64,000 nt of DNA, taken from assembly GCA_012861695.1 (NCBI GenBank), contig JAAOOA010000524.1, forward strand, positions 1,495,001 to 1,559,000, written 5' to 3'. Position numbers and translations under genes: made by a program. The notes under the pieces were generated by a model. That model did not search any database, was not told where the DNA came from, and was given only the letters and a program-made list of their open reading frames with translations. This DNA comes from Trematomus loennbergii. Lineage: Eukaryota > Chordata > Actinopteri > Perciformes > Nototheniidae. Below are positions 34,798 through 48,000 of the stretch, piece by piece; position 1 is the stretch's first letter; each line of letters begins with the position of its first letter.

Positions 34798-36439
34798 CTT
34801 TGAGATAAGTAAAACAATTTGTTTTAATGTTAAATATTCATATTATTGTTTAGTAAGGAACGGGGATATAATCACTATATTGTACACAGCTACTTTTGTA
34901 AAATATGATACAAATCCAAGAGGGACTTCACATAATGATAAATAGTTCTTATTTTTTTGATGTTGTAAAACACTTTAGAAATGTTTTATTGGTCTCATTT
35001 ATTACGGGATTTCAAATACAAAGATGTGCTTTATAAAGCCTTAACTTATCGACTATATTAGATTAAAAGACGTCAAATATTCTATATGAAGAGTCTTTAT
35101 GTCCAGTATGTTTCTGAGAAGTTTGTGACATGATTTGCAGTTCAAAAGATCGAGCAAAAGTGATCTTAATAAAAGTGCTGTAAACTAGTGCCACCTACAT
35201 GTAAACAGGAGACAATACATATAAATAGATTAAAATGCATACCTGGTTGCCTCCAAGCCTTCCTGCTACTATCGGTGATGAGGATCGTGTCGTGCTTTTT
35301 TATCCAATCAAAACGAATCATCTGGAAAGAGAGGAACATGAAATGATGTATGAAATGTTATCATCCAATGGGATTTGATTACTGATTGAGATGAATGTAA
35401 ATAAGTCATCTTTGAATCTAAGATTTTGAAAACTTGTGCAATATTGCTTATACACTTGGGAGGTCCCCCCAAAAATCCCATCCGTGGTATCACCAGATAT
35501 GTTTTCCTCTTATTGTGTAGTTTCTAAAGGCACCTAAATCTCGCACTCTTTGGTTAAAATCAAAATTTGCATTCATTTAGCCTGCCAACTTTTTCTAGAT
35601 CCCATAGCTGTGATGTTTGCAGATATTTCAACAGCGTCACTTTCCATCATTTGCTTGTGACCTTTGTAAGGTTTCTTTTGCAATATTGTTAAGATCTCAC
35701 CAGTTTCATAAGCCTGAAAAAAGGAGTGGTAATTCATACACACCCGGTGATGTATATCCAAAACACATGTCTTATGCAGACAGTATTGGAAGAAGTATGT
35801 TACTTAGATATTATACTCAAGTAAAATAGGCTATGATAAATCCCTACATTTAAAATCTAACTTAGATATAAGTACAAAAGTATTAGCATCCAACTATACC
35901 AAAATGACCAAAAAGTATAAGTTGTCTTTGTGCAGAATGACCCATTTCAGAATCATATTGTGTATAGTGTGTGAAGTTACTGAATCTTTCAAATTGAGGT
36001 ATAAGGTGGAGGAAAAGGTGCAAAATAAAAAGAACCTTAAGGTGTTTTATATATATTTATACATTTTAAAATTTTCAAAGTGCCCTAGTCAGCTTTAGGG
36101 ACATTAGCACTTTGTTTTATTCAATGATTTGCAATACATTTTTCAATAATATTAGTAATGGGCTAAATTAAACGTGTATTGGAGTAGTAGAAGAAGCTTA
36201 TATTCGAAATACTCAAGTTAAGTACCTCAAATTGAACTTAATGTAACTTCCAACAACTGAATACAGCCAGTGTTAACCAAAAAAAACATTATTATATGTT
36301 CTTTAGCTTAATATAGCTAGCTGAACTTCTCCACAAGTCAAAGTAGTCCTCGTTGAGCAGAGCATGTAAATATAAAAGGGAGCATTGGCGTTGGATAATG
36401 AGCAACACTAAATACAGGTATTACATCCCCTTTATACAC

Positions 36440-36623
36440 TCCTACCATCTACCTCCAGCATGAAGTGCTCGTCTTTAGAGGGAAGCTTAATATTCCTCCA
36501 CACGTTTTAAAGCAGCAGTGTGTGCGGGACGGTGACGCGGCAGTGGGGCTGGCTCTCCTCCGCTCTGCCTGCTTCATAAACGGATATGAGAGAGCAGCAC
36601 CGGAGCGGCAGTCAACGCTGACC
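36440..36623 (+). promoter_or_regulatory. rasa2: rasa2 5' UTR and probable promoter
   Basis: GC- and CpG-richer than its surroundings, directly upstream of the start codon in the strong context CTGACCATGG. The rasa2 frame stays open upstream to about 36465, but without an ATG that beats 36624. Confidence 0.5.
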
Positions 36624-36681
36624 ATGGCGGAAGAGGACAACGCGACGGTTAGGATTTTACAGAGCCTGCGGGGGAAAATAT
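36624..36681 (+). CDS. rasa2: rasa2 coding exon 1
   Basis: 58 nt: [19 protein letters not shown] plus one base, donor GTAAGT. The N-terminus is shorter than in human, which has an Ala-rich leader. Confidence 0.92.
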
Positions 36682-39600
36682 GTAAGTCTAACCGGAGGGG
36701 ATGCGATGTTTCCCGGCTCTCACAATGGGGAGAGGTCGGTGGGGAGAAGCTGGCGGAGAGGGGAAGCCGGAGGGGCGCGGCGTGCCATCAACAGTGTGTG
36801 TGGAGGCAGCGGTTGATCTGGTCGGTCTACTGGCTGCTGTTAGGTTAGCTTAGCATGCTAACAGCAGCAGCAGCCCGGTAGCTTGTTGTGGACGCTGTGG
36901 AGTTAGCCTAGCATGCTAACAGCAGCCTGGTAGCTGCTTGTTGTGAACGCTGTGGAGTTAGCCTAGCATGCTAACAGCAGCCCGGTAGCTTGTTGTGAAT
37001 GATTTCATTCATGGAGCCGCCGTCAGTTGTTGCTGTTCTAGCCCACTGGGTGTTTGAAGCATATTTGAAAATGTAACCGTTTTCAAAATAAGGCTGTTTT
37101 TATTGTGTTTGTGGATTTGTTGTTTAAAGCTAGGTTAATGTTGGTGGGAAAGTAGGCTAGCTTACTATCAACACTTAAATAATACTTTAGTTACGCCTGA
37201 AGTAACAATAACAAGCTAGCCTGCAGTATGCAAAGATATTAAATAAGCTGCACCTTTAACAGCTCTGATAACAGTCAAGGCATGACTTTTACTTGTAATA
37301 GCATTCCTACTCTCTGGTACTTCTACTTTGAATTAAGTACAATCATTTGAGTACTTCTTCAACCTCTGCTTACTAACAACCGCTTTAACTGATATGTATA
37401 GATATATGGATAGAGACTTTATTCATTCAAGCTGGGAAATTGTTTTTGTCACAGCAGCATTTTTGACAGCAAGAATTACATCACTTCTTAAAAATAGAAT
37501 TATATGTAAAATAAACCTTATAAGCAAATATATATTCACATAGAAAAGACATGCATAACGAAGAGTATCTAAGAATACACACTATAAAATATACAGATTA
37601 CATGAGAATTCTCTCTAATATAGCAATCTACTAAAGGGACAGAAACATATACACATACTATATACAATACAATTGTGCACTGTAGCTTTTCATTAAAAGT
37701 AAAATATATCCTGTGAGGAAGTGTAAGTAGGCTACAACATGTATGTGCACATTTTTCATGATTATAGAAAGGGAAACCTATGGAGCAGTGAGTTCTCTGC
37801 CAGACAGAGTTGTTGTATAGTGAGTAGATACTCACTGCAGGCTGTGCTGCTAGCTAATGTTGGATAATAACAATAATTTCAGCAAAGACATAACGCTGTA
37901 CTGTAAAGCATATCAAATAAGATCTCAGGCAGCAAAATAGTGGCCCCTTTTTCATTGTTTAATCTCAAACAATCTTCTCAAGTGTTGCCACCTTTTTTTA
38001 AGGTTAAATATCTCATTAAACTGCCAACTGTATAACCTTACTACTGCCAATAACCTACATTGTATCACATGGTTTATTGATTAATAGGCGGCAGAAGACC
38101 CAACTGGAGGACTTGATTTTAAGTTTTGTCCCAACACACAGTTCTCTGCTCTCTGACCTGCATCTGGAGGCTTTAGTACAGAAACATTTATATGCAATCA
38201 TCATGTCTCATTATGAAACACTAGATGCATGATTACAGCATCTTGGTGGTAGTACAGTAATACAATAGTCATGCATGTGGGTCCGAATCCAGAATGTTGG
38301 CTTCAAAGTGAAATGCCTCACAAGCCAATTTCCTCATCCTCTCATGCAGGCTGGTCCAGGGGAGTACCTGCCTGTTTGAATGTGTAAATGTGTTTTCTTC
38401 TGCTAAATTACTCAACAGTAAAATGTGTATGGCTCATATTCAAAAGATGAAGCCATTACCAACGTTTTGCGATCAAATGAGTGGTTCCCATTACATATAT
38501 TTACTCATAGATATGCAGCATGCCATTTATATTATTCTCTGTTTTAACCCACATCCATTAGTGTACGACCACTGCTCCACCATCCTCTCTGTTGGTTAAA
38601 AGTAATTTATTATGGTTAGGATTATATATGCCCTAGTGGCATTGCTTCATCTCATCTGGGAAAGTAGACTTCAGCGTTGTCAATCTTCAGACGAAATCAG
38701 ACGGCACTAAAGCAGATTTTTTCCCGTTAAATAATAATGATTATTGTTATTTAAAATATAGGCTCTGTTTGAGTAAGGCTAGGCACACAGTGGGAAGACA
38801 AATGTCAGTTTCACTACTATGAATTAATGTGAAAACAGTAAGCAGAACAAAATAGAGGAACTACCGTGGCATGTAACTCACTTTGCAGTCTTACGAAACT
38901 CCATTCTTCCTCGTTCACGCTTTGTCCTTTTTCCTTTAGCCTACATCGATGGAGGTGGCATTCTGTAAAAATAGGCTATCTTGACAGCAGTTGTATGGTA
39001 CTTTGATATATATATATATATATATATACCCTTATTTGCTGCTTTTGTCTGACTAAAATGAGGAAAAGGCCAGTTGACTCAGCAGTGTTCAGCTGAGCTA
39101 TTCTTTAGGCAGACTCTGACCTTTTGTTGGGTTTTCACAAGGTGACATGCTTCTGTTTTTACTGGAAATGTTGTTGAAGAGGGTTGGTTGGCTAAGTAAA
39201 CTGTTTTGTAGCTGTGTGCATATGCGCTCTACTCCCACCAGGTCACCCTAGTCCAAGTTTAGAGACAACTTGGCTTTTTCTCCGACCGTTCCTAAGATTA
39301 TCCATACACCGGGATTATTAATAGCCTGTTTAAAACGCTGATCTCACTGGTGGCTTTCCTTTATTAAGTCTCCAGCTGGGCTTAAGGTACCTATCCACTG
39401 CTATGGGACCAATTTAGACTCCTGCCACTCTAATCCACCAGTCCTAAATCGGTTTCACGTTATTGATAGTGCTACTTATCTGGCTTTGATTCGTACAAAA
39501 CCCCATGGCATACAATCTGGGACTGCCTGGGGATGTGATGGAAGCGTGTGTCGAGTGGTGTGAGTTTCAAAGGTGTTTGTCATTTCTGAATCAGCGCTGT

Positions 39601-42018
39601 ACCGTCGTCATTGGTTATGCTGAGGAAGTCAATGTTTCATGTTTTTAACCACATATGAACCTCAAGTCTACATCAGCTACATCAGCTACATCCGCTCTGC
39701 AGCTTGCCCGAACTACTTGCAAGGGTCCCCATGTGAACCCGAGGATGTTGAACATAAAAGTGTGTTTTAAGGTGTACTGTTTCATCACATATGCTCCTAT
39801 TTTAATATAATTAGTTTGTACTTTGTGAGCTGGGGGGAAATTAACACATTTTACATCAGAATATTTCAAATTTTTTTGGTGCTTAAGATTAGCAGTAGTA
39901 AAACTGTTTGCAATTGACAAGATCAATTCAAGTTTAGCTGAGCAACCTTTTTGGATATGATATATTGTATATACCAATATGTCATGTTTGGCCAATGGGG
40001 GTAAAAAAAAAGAAAGACATAGTTTGGTGGCATTTTGAAGAAGAGTGCAATCATGGGAGTTGTATTTACCACAAATGCCATAATTGCCGTCAGCTCCTCC
40101 CTGTTGAGTTTGAGGTTTTTACTGGAAGCTGAATAATCCGATGGGATCTCATCACTGAAAACAAATAGACCTGTTGATTTGAATTTAGATAAAAACTTAG
40201 AATAAAGCCGTTTCATGTTAAAAATCGGTGTTTCTCACTACCAACAGTTTTCCTGCCGCTCACTTTGTTCCTCTAATAATTCAAGATCCACGACTATAAC
40301 TAAAATCCTTCATCCAGGTAAAATTATAGCGTGAAACCTTCCAAGATCTAAGAAGTATATGTGGCTTAAAATAGCACAAAAATTACATTTATTACAACAC
40401 TAACTATGCATACATCCCCTTTGTAAGCAACGAAATAAAACGGCCCATAACCGTGATTAAACTGAAATAATTATTTAGGTTTAAAATAGTTGGAAATATT
40501 TGGGATGACCCTTTCTTTATAGGAATTAAAACGGGTATAGTTAAATCATGGGAAAGGCTGAAGGTATTTAAAAATGTTTTGCTCGCATGTCATTTAGTTA
40601 ATTCGATAGGGACTTTGCTTGGCAACTGGAAGGTCACCAGTTCGAGTCCCGGCAAGACCAAGTGCTACCGAGGTGTCCCTGAGCAAGGCACCGTTCCCTA
40701 CACTGCTCCCCGGGCACCGTCCACGGCAGCACACTGCTCTAGGATGGGTCAAATGCAGAGGAACAATTTCGTTACATAATACCTGTACTGTGAAATGACA
40801 ATAAGAGCAATTTATTATTTATTTTTATTTTTACATAGCAGAGGTGGGGATTGTCCAAAACCCTTATATGTACCAACGGAAGTACGCACGTGTCTTTTTT
40901 AAAGGATTACAAATGATGTCATTTTCCTTTTTAACTGGTAAAGGCTATTGCTGTTAATGCTTCAGTCGAGATATTAACGATGTCCTTCTCTTTGTTGTGC
41001 AGGTGAGGCTAAGAACCTGGGTCCACTCTCGGGTCCAAATCGACAAAGAGATCTCTGCACCTTCTGCACCATAAGTCTGGATCAGGAGGAGGTGTTTCGC
41101 ACAAAGTGTTCGACAAGAGCGGCAGGTAAGCAACGTTACCACTGCTCCTACTATACCTCTATACAGGTATACAGACCGATATTCAGTTTTACAGCTGATA
41201 CTGTACAGGGAGGGGTTGATAACGATACAGTAAAGTTAAACATTACACACGTTTATTACGTGTCATAAATACTGAATTACATCATTCTTAAGTGACATAA
41301 AATACCACTGAACTACATAATTACTAAGGATGTGGTCAAGTTATTTTGAAGGTGGTGTCTGTGAGCAAGAAAGGCCTATATTTTATTTTAGATGTATAAT
41401 ATTAAGCCTATTCACTCAATTATAAGAATCAGAATGCATTTTTTTTTTATCCCGGGAGGCAGCGTTTCCGCCAGGGGGGCGTCTTGCCGTCATTGACGCC
41501 CTTATTCAGCTCAGAGCGCCCTGAACTCGAGCCGAGGGCGTCCAAAAAAAGTAATAATTTGAGAGAAGATCGAGAGTTGTTATCGCTAGAAATGACGAAA
41601 AGGAAAAAGGACAAGGGCACCCCGCTGTTGGAGCGGCAAAGGAGTCTGGTGGGATTCTTTTCCGAGTATTGAAGATCGTTTAAAAGATAAACTAGTACAC
41701 ATTATTTATAAAAGAAACAAGTTAAAACAAGTTATTTGCAAATAATACAATATATAAAAACACTAGGGATGCTCCGATCGCCAAATTTTGGGGCCGATCG
41801 CCAGAGTGGGCGGGGCCTATGGGGTTCTTTCATTTAAAGTGATGTCTAAAACTCAGTTAATGGGGCTCATTCACTGGCGCTTCCACAAACAACAACCAAC
41901 ATAATTATTACATTCAAATGAAGTACATTATTCAAGTTTACATTAACTTTGGATAATAACACAGGAGAAATGAGCGGAAGCGCTCTCTTTTTCTCTCTCC
42001 CTCTCTCTCTCCCTCTTC

Positions 42019-42071
<53 letters not shown>

Positions 42072-45000
42072 TCTCCCTCTCTCTCTCCCTCTCCTGACAG
42101 CCCGTCAGTATCTCCTGCAGCTCACTGATCCAGTAATGAGTGACCTGACAGTGAAGAATAAATATATTTATAACTAGTTCCAGAGGTAGATAAAATAGCT
42201 AAGTGTGTTAGGTCTAACTCTTAATGTGTGTTCTGCTCCGCTCACCGGTCCGTCACAGCGGGCGGAGCTGCAGGATTTCTGCTTCACACACGTTGCATAC
42301 CGCTATTTTACTGTCTTTTTCGGACACCTTAAAATACTGCCAGACCGGTGAAGCCATTTTGGCGAGCTTGTTTTGCTGCGCACAGAGAAAAGTGTCATGT
42401 GATCAGCTTCCCAATCGGCATTTATAGAGAGCACCGATCGATCGGCATCCCTAAAAAACACATATGTAATAATGTGTTTATTACAATTGTTTGCATGTTG
42501 AAATATTGTAGATAAACAACTATTTATCGAAAACAGCTTTTCATATCTGTCAAAAAATGGTAGGGTGGTATTATTTGTCAAATATGAACTCTATTTGAAA
42601 AATAAAGACCAGTAAAAAGTTTGCAATTTAAATATAGCTGCCTATTACAGAGAAATAAAAGTACTGCCAGTAAGTATTCATTCACATACTAAAAAAATAA
42701 ATGACATGTCCACACAGTTCATCAGTTAGGGGGGAAAAAATAATATTATGGGAAGTGTCAAAGTCTTCAGTGATGTGTTTCCCGACCGTGTGACGACGTG
42801 ACTCAGAAGAGGAATTATTGCAGTTGCAGTGTTTTATTATCCAGTCGTTACTCATCTTTATCAAGTATTGACGGTATTTTTACAAGGAATCCAAACTTCC
42901 TCCTGTATTTATGTGGGCGAAGTTTCAGGCTCTTTTATTTCCTCCTCATTGTTGAACTATAAGTGAACCGCTTCGTAGGGATGTGTAGCTTAGGTTCCCG
43001 TCAATCAATCAACATGCCAAGCTCCAACAGTTTTACAAGAGTGAGGATTTGCTGCTATTATGTCATCGTGGAACTTCAAGAGTCATTTGTTTATTTTTTA
43101 AGGAAAATAAGTTTGTTTCAGAATGATTTTAAAATCAGCTAGCGAGTGCTATTGGAAATAAATGAGCAAAACACGAAAACTGAACTTTTTCCTTTTTAAA
43201 GGTGGGGTAGGTAAGTTTGAGAAACCGGCTCGAGATACACTTTTTGTTATATTCCATGGAATGCTCTTAACATCCCGATAGCAATGAATATCTGAAGTGC
43301 TTTGACAAAAAATCCATAAAAAAATGTCATCTGTGGAAGCCGTAGTACTGTAAAAAGCACGACCAATCATCTGAGCCGGCCCGGCTAAAATAACTGGATG
43401 GCCTACCTGCCTGTCAGCCTTCCATCTGTGCACAAACTTATCTCGTGCCCTCATTGGTCATGTGCGTGTTCGTGTGTGTTGGAGGAGGGGCTCTGTAAGG
43501 AAGTGGCAGATTTTTTCCGGCTGTGTATTTTCAAATTCTAGCGCACTCGAGCTGGTTTCTCCAAAATTACCTACCCCACCTTTAACTATAACCTATATCT
43601 GCTATTGTTATTCTAACCGCCATAATAATTGAAATACATTTCAGGATACTATGCTACATGTGTTTTAATTTAGTTAAACATTTAGTTACCCAACTGTAAT
43701 GCTCATTTCCAGGTTCATATCAGTATTTTGTCCCTCTTCTGTCTCCATGCTTTAATGTTCAAAAGCTCTTTATTTGTCTCATACTGCCTGTGCTGCAGCA
43801 CCTCTTTTCACCCTCTGTCTGAAACCAGAGCCCAGTCTGCTCTGATTGGTTAGCTGGCCGGCTCTGTTGTGATTGGTCAACCGCTTAGCCATGTCCCGCC
43901 CCTTAGCCTATCAAATATAATGTGTTGGAGGCTAGCCAATGACTATGACATGACTAACGCGCCTTATTTGACATGAAACAATCTAATCAGTTTGCACGTT
44001 TTAGGTTACATGCAATCCAATTTCCACTTTGTTGTGTTGGAGTGCGAAATCTTTAAATTATATTGGTGAATCTTTATTTAAAACATTAAACTTTTGTGGA
44101 AGTTACCTGGACTTCTGAGTTGGGATCTACTGGATGAAGGCTGCACCAATGCCCTTTTCCACTGTATTTGGCCAGGTCATCCTCACGTACAATGTGTTGG
44201 AGTGCTCGACAAAAGCAGCGCAAGTGTGACCTAGTGATGTCACTCAGAGTTCCCGTTAGCCGGTAATTACCGGACTATGACCGGTAAAATATGCTGAAGA
44301 CCGGCAAATCTAAATCTCTCCGGTCAAAATAATTTCCCTTAGCACAATACCGCATCAGTTGCGCCACTTATGTGACAGACAAGAAGAGTAGTGACAGACA
44401 AGAAGAGTATGTGACAGACAAGAATAGTCAATTCTAATGTCTAACATTTAATGTGGAGAAAGAGATGTCCTGTATGGGTTGATTGTGCGTTGATCTGTTG
44501 GTAATGTCTCGGGGTTCCGGTGGGCATGTAAACAAATGCATAATGCTGCGCTATACTTTGTGGCCTCACCCGGTTGCATAGCGACGCTTATTGTTTAGGT
44601 GTCTTTTAATAAGCAGGTAGTCATATCATTAGCTAGATCTGATCGATATGGACATAAACGCGAGTGAAGTCTAATCTGACCGGAGCAAGAGATCAGCTGC
44701 TGCTGACGAGTCGACACGCAGCTCTGCATGATCATCTGCAGCGGTGAGCGGAGCAAAACACACTTCAGGTTAGAATATCACGTAGCTATTTTAATGACCT
44801 CTCAAACTACCTAAACTAGTTATAGATATGTTTAGTTTTACTGTCGGGTCACTCATTACTGGATCCGTGAGCTGAGTGATACTGACGGGCTGTCAGGAGA
44901 GAGAGGGAGCGCTCCGTTTATTATTCCCGTGTTATTGTAAGTTACTGTACACTTTTGAATAATGTAGTTAATCTACTAGAATTAGTTTGTTTAATATCGA

Positions 45001-48000
45001 ATCATATCAATTTGTTTAAAAGCTCAATAAATAACAAAGAAGACCTTTGACCGGCACTTTTCTCATTTTGTCCGGAAGATTTAAACTTTAACGGACATGT
45101 TGACCGGCAAAAAAATATTCTAACGGGAACTCTGAAATTGTCACTATGTTAGAAAGTAAAGAAAGGAGTCCAATAGAGGCATTTTCAGTGGGGAGTGTTG
45201 GCAGTATTTACTTACATTTTGAAGATTAAAACTTGATGAGTCTTTTTTTTAGCATGCTTTTAAGTTAAATACTTTTATATGAATCGTCACTTATTGTCCT
45301 TAATATATAACACAGGTTACTCCTGCTGGGAGTGTTTTTAAAATAGAACTATTGGTTTGCTAAAGAGTTAAATTCATTGCATTTCACTGAGAAAATAGAA
45401 AAACAACTTCCTGATACAATCTCTCATGTGGAAACATTTATACTAAACTCTGGACAAGTAATGTTTGTAGCTGGCCGATCATGTGAGAAATGTCCGGTTG
45501 GAAATTCATTTGATTACATCTTACAAACAGTGACTCAGAGCCGTATGTGTGCAGGGGACCATTTTAACTGCTGGGAAACATGAAGCGATTCAGACTGAAA
45601 TGGGCTATTTTACCAGTAGCTACATTCGCTTCAGAGGAAGGTGTGGGAGACGGGCAGCACTGAAACCGTTTAGGTTTCTATCTACATCATTGCACATCTC
45701 ACTGTAAACACGGGCCTGCCTCCTCTAGGTATTTCACAACAGCTCTTTTTTTTTTTTTTTGCTGATTTCGGTGCGGTTCAAAAGGATTTTACAATCTCTG
45801 AGGAAGTGTGTCCCACGCTCTCCCCGGTCTTCCTCTCTGTGTCACTCTCAACTACCTTAACCTCTCTTTAGCACATCCTAATAATCACTCCAATTTGTTC
45901 CATTGTGTTTTTTATTTGGTGTTTGACTCATTCCGGTTGTATATGCTCCAGTTTCTAACGGTTTAAAGGCTGTATGGACGCTCTAATTGCAGCTAATCCA
46001 TGGATAAAGCAGGCATTTTCACGCAGTTGTGGTTCTACCTAGCCGTCTCACATTATGTAGACGCTAGGATGCAACAGAAAGCAAGGTAGTGTGTGTGCGA
46101 GTGTGTGTGGAATAGGTTCATTATTCCATGTCATTTTGAGGAGGCTGTGTGGGTGTACTCTGGATGTGTTGGCCAAACCCAAAGTGCGGAAGTGTCAGGC
46201 GAGATATTTCACCATCCAACATGCATAAATTGTTGAGTGAAACATCAGTGCAGTGAGTATTTATCCAGATATTCACGAGGCTGAGTTCCAGGTCCTGATT
46301 CAGATTTTGAAAACGGAGAAAGTTGAAAAGTATTCGGACACATGACTCATAAACTCTATTAATGTTTGACAGGCAAACGCATGTGTAAGTGGCACTTGGT
46401 CTTTTTTTAAAACTGGCCAATGTAAAGGAAAAGCAAGTGTCTGTTAAGTTGAGCCTATTCCAGCTTTAAACTCCACACATCCATCAACTTAACTGGCCCA
46501 ATAGGACTTTTAAAGAAGACATATCCTGCAAATGTTCAGGTTGATATTTGTATTTACATTACATTACATGTCACTTGTTAGACGCTTTTATCCAAAGCGA
46601 CTTACATACTCAATACTGTGGACAATCCCCACAGGAGCAATTTGGGGTGAAGTGTCTCAGGGACACAACGACATGCTGACTGCAGTGGGGTTTGAACCTG
46701 TGACCCCCTGATCCCAACACCAAGGCTCTATCCACTGCGCCACACGCCTCCCACGCCTTAGTGCCTCTACTGTGACACAGGTGGTGTTTCTCAATCGTGA
46801 GTACGCTTGCTTGGTAGCACATGTCTTCCGAGCGTCTTGCTTCAGAAGCGAGGCAAGAATACTTCCTAGCATTCGGGAAACGAAGAGTGGAACAGGCTAG
46901 CAAGTGTGCAGGTGTGCGTCATATGAGAGGCCCCGCCTTACATTTTCCGCCACAGATTTGAGGAAATTGGTCCGTGCGCAAAGCGTTGTGGGGATTTTAA
47001 GACCGCGGAGTCTACTCATGTGCAGACTCGAAATTTCTCCAAACGAAGTACGCCGGGCTCGGTAGATTTCCAAGTATGCTGGACATTGGAACAGTCCTTC
47101 GGCGGCACTCGATGACGTAGTATGCTTGAAATAGTAGCTCTGGAGCAGCTTTACTCGACATTGAGAAACACCCAGGGTCGGCTCTAGAACAAATCGAATG
47201 GGGGGGCAATCATTCACCACGGGGGGGGCACACACACTGCCGTCAACAACCACACACAAACACCAACGCAACTTCAAAACATGCTGTAAAGTCTATTGTC
47301 TTTCACACACATTGCAGGGGTGTAGTGCTATTTTATAGCGCACCTATGACTTGTGCACACGTTGTGGCACGACCACCTAAACATAAACATATGGACATAG
47401 AAGATTTAAAAATATATATTATTATCAATCTGGTGCACTTTGAGAGCGAAATGAAGAGATCTATGGATAGCCTACATCTCTCAACACCCATATGAAACGG
47501 ACCTGTAAACAGATGTACTTTTTCTTTACGGATATTTTACTAATCACTCTCCTTTTAAACTGTATTCTTGTTTTACTGTCCTATAGTATTTCATACCTGT
47601 TTTTCATTTATTCTCTTATTCACTAGTACTTGTAGCACTGTATCAAGGTTCTTTATTGTCAATCTGACATAGCTACAGAGTAATTATGTAGTTGAAAATC
47701 TTATGTCACAGGCTTCTCCAACAATGCAACATAATAACATAATAACAATAAGAGCAAGAGCAATACAAAAAGAATAATAGTTATAAAATAAAATAAAGTG
47801 ATGATGTGGAATAGTGCAGTACGAGTCGATATACAAGTTATTGGAATGATATGTATTAGATACATACTACTGAGTAGCAGATGAATGTTTGAAGTTGTTT
47901 CAACAGTTCAATTTTGTAACAGTCTCACTGCCCGCGGGAAGAAACTGTATCATATTATTTTCGATGGCTTTACTGTATAATCAGTATAACAGATGAACAG

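Larger units (their letters stand above)
33711..36439. other. intergenic between zbtb38 and rasa2
   Basis: Contains a CA-rich microsatellite (34027-34151), a tRNA-derived SINE (34464-34797) and AT-rich unique sequence. Around 35780-36270 short stretches (ATTGGAAGAAGTATGTTACT, CTTCCAACAACTG) resemble a common fish DNA element. No gene is seen. Confidence 0.6.

Noticed and set aside
46610..46903. 97-codon minus-strand frame with QWIEPW...[10 protein letters not shown]
   Set aside because: Typical chance translation of a tRNA-derived SINE; the same words appear at 55720-56016.
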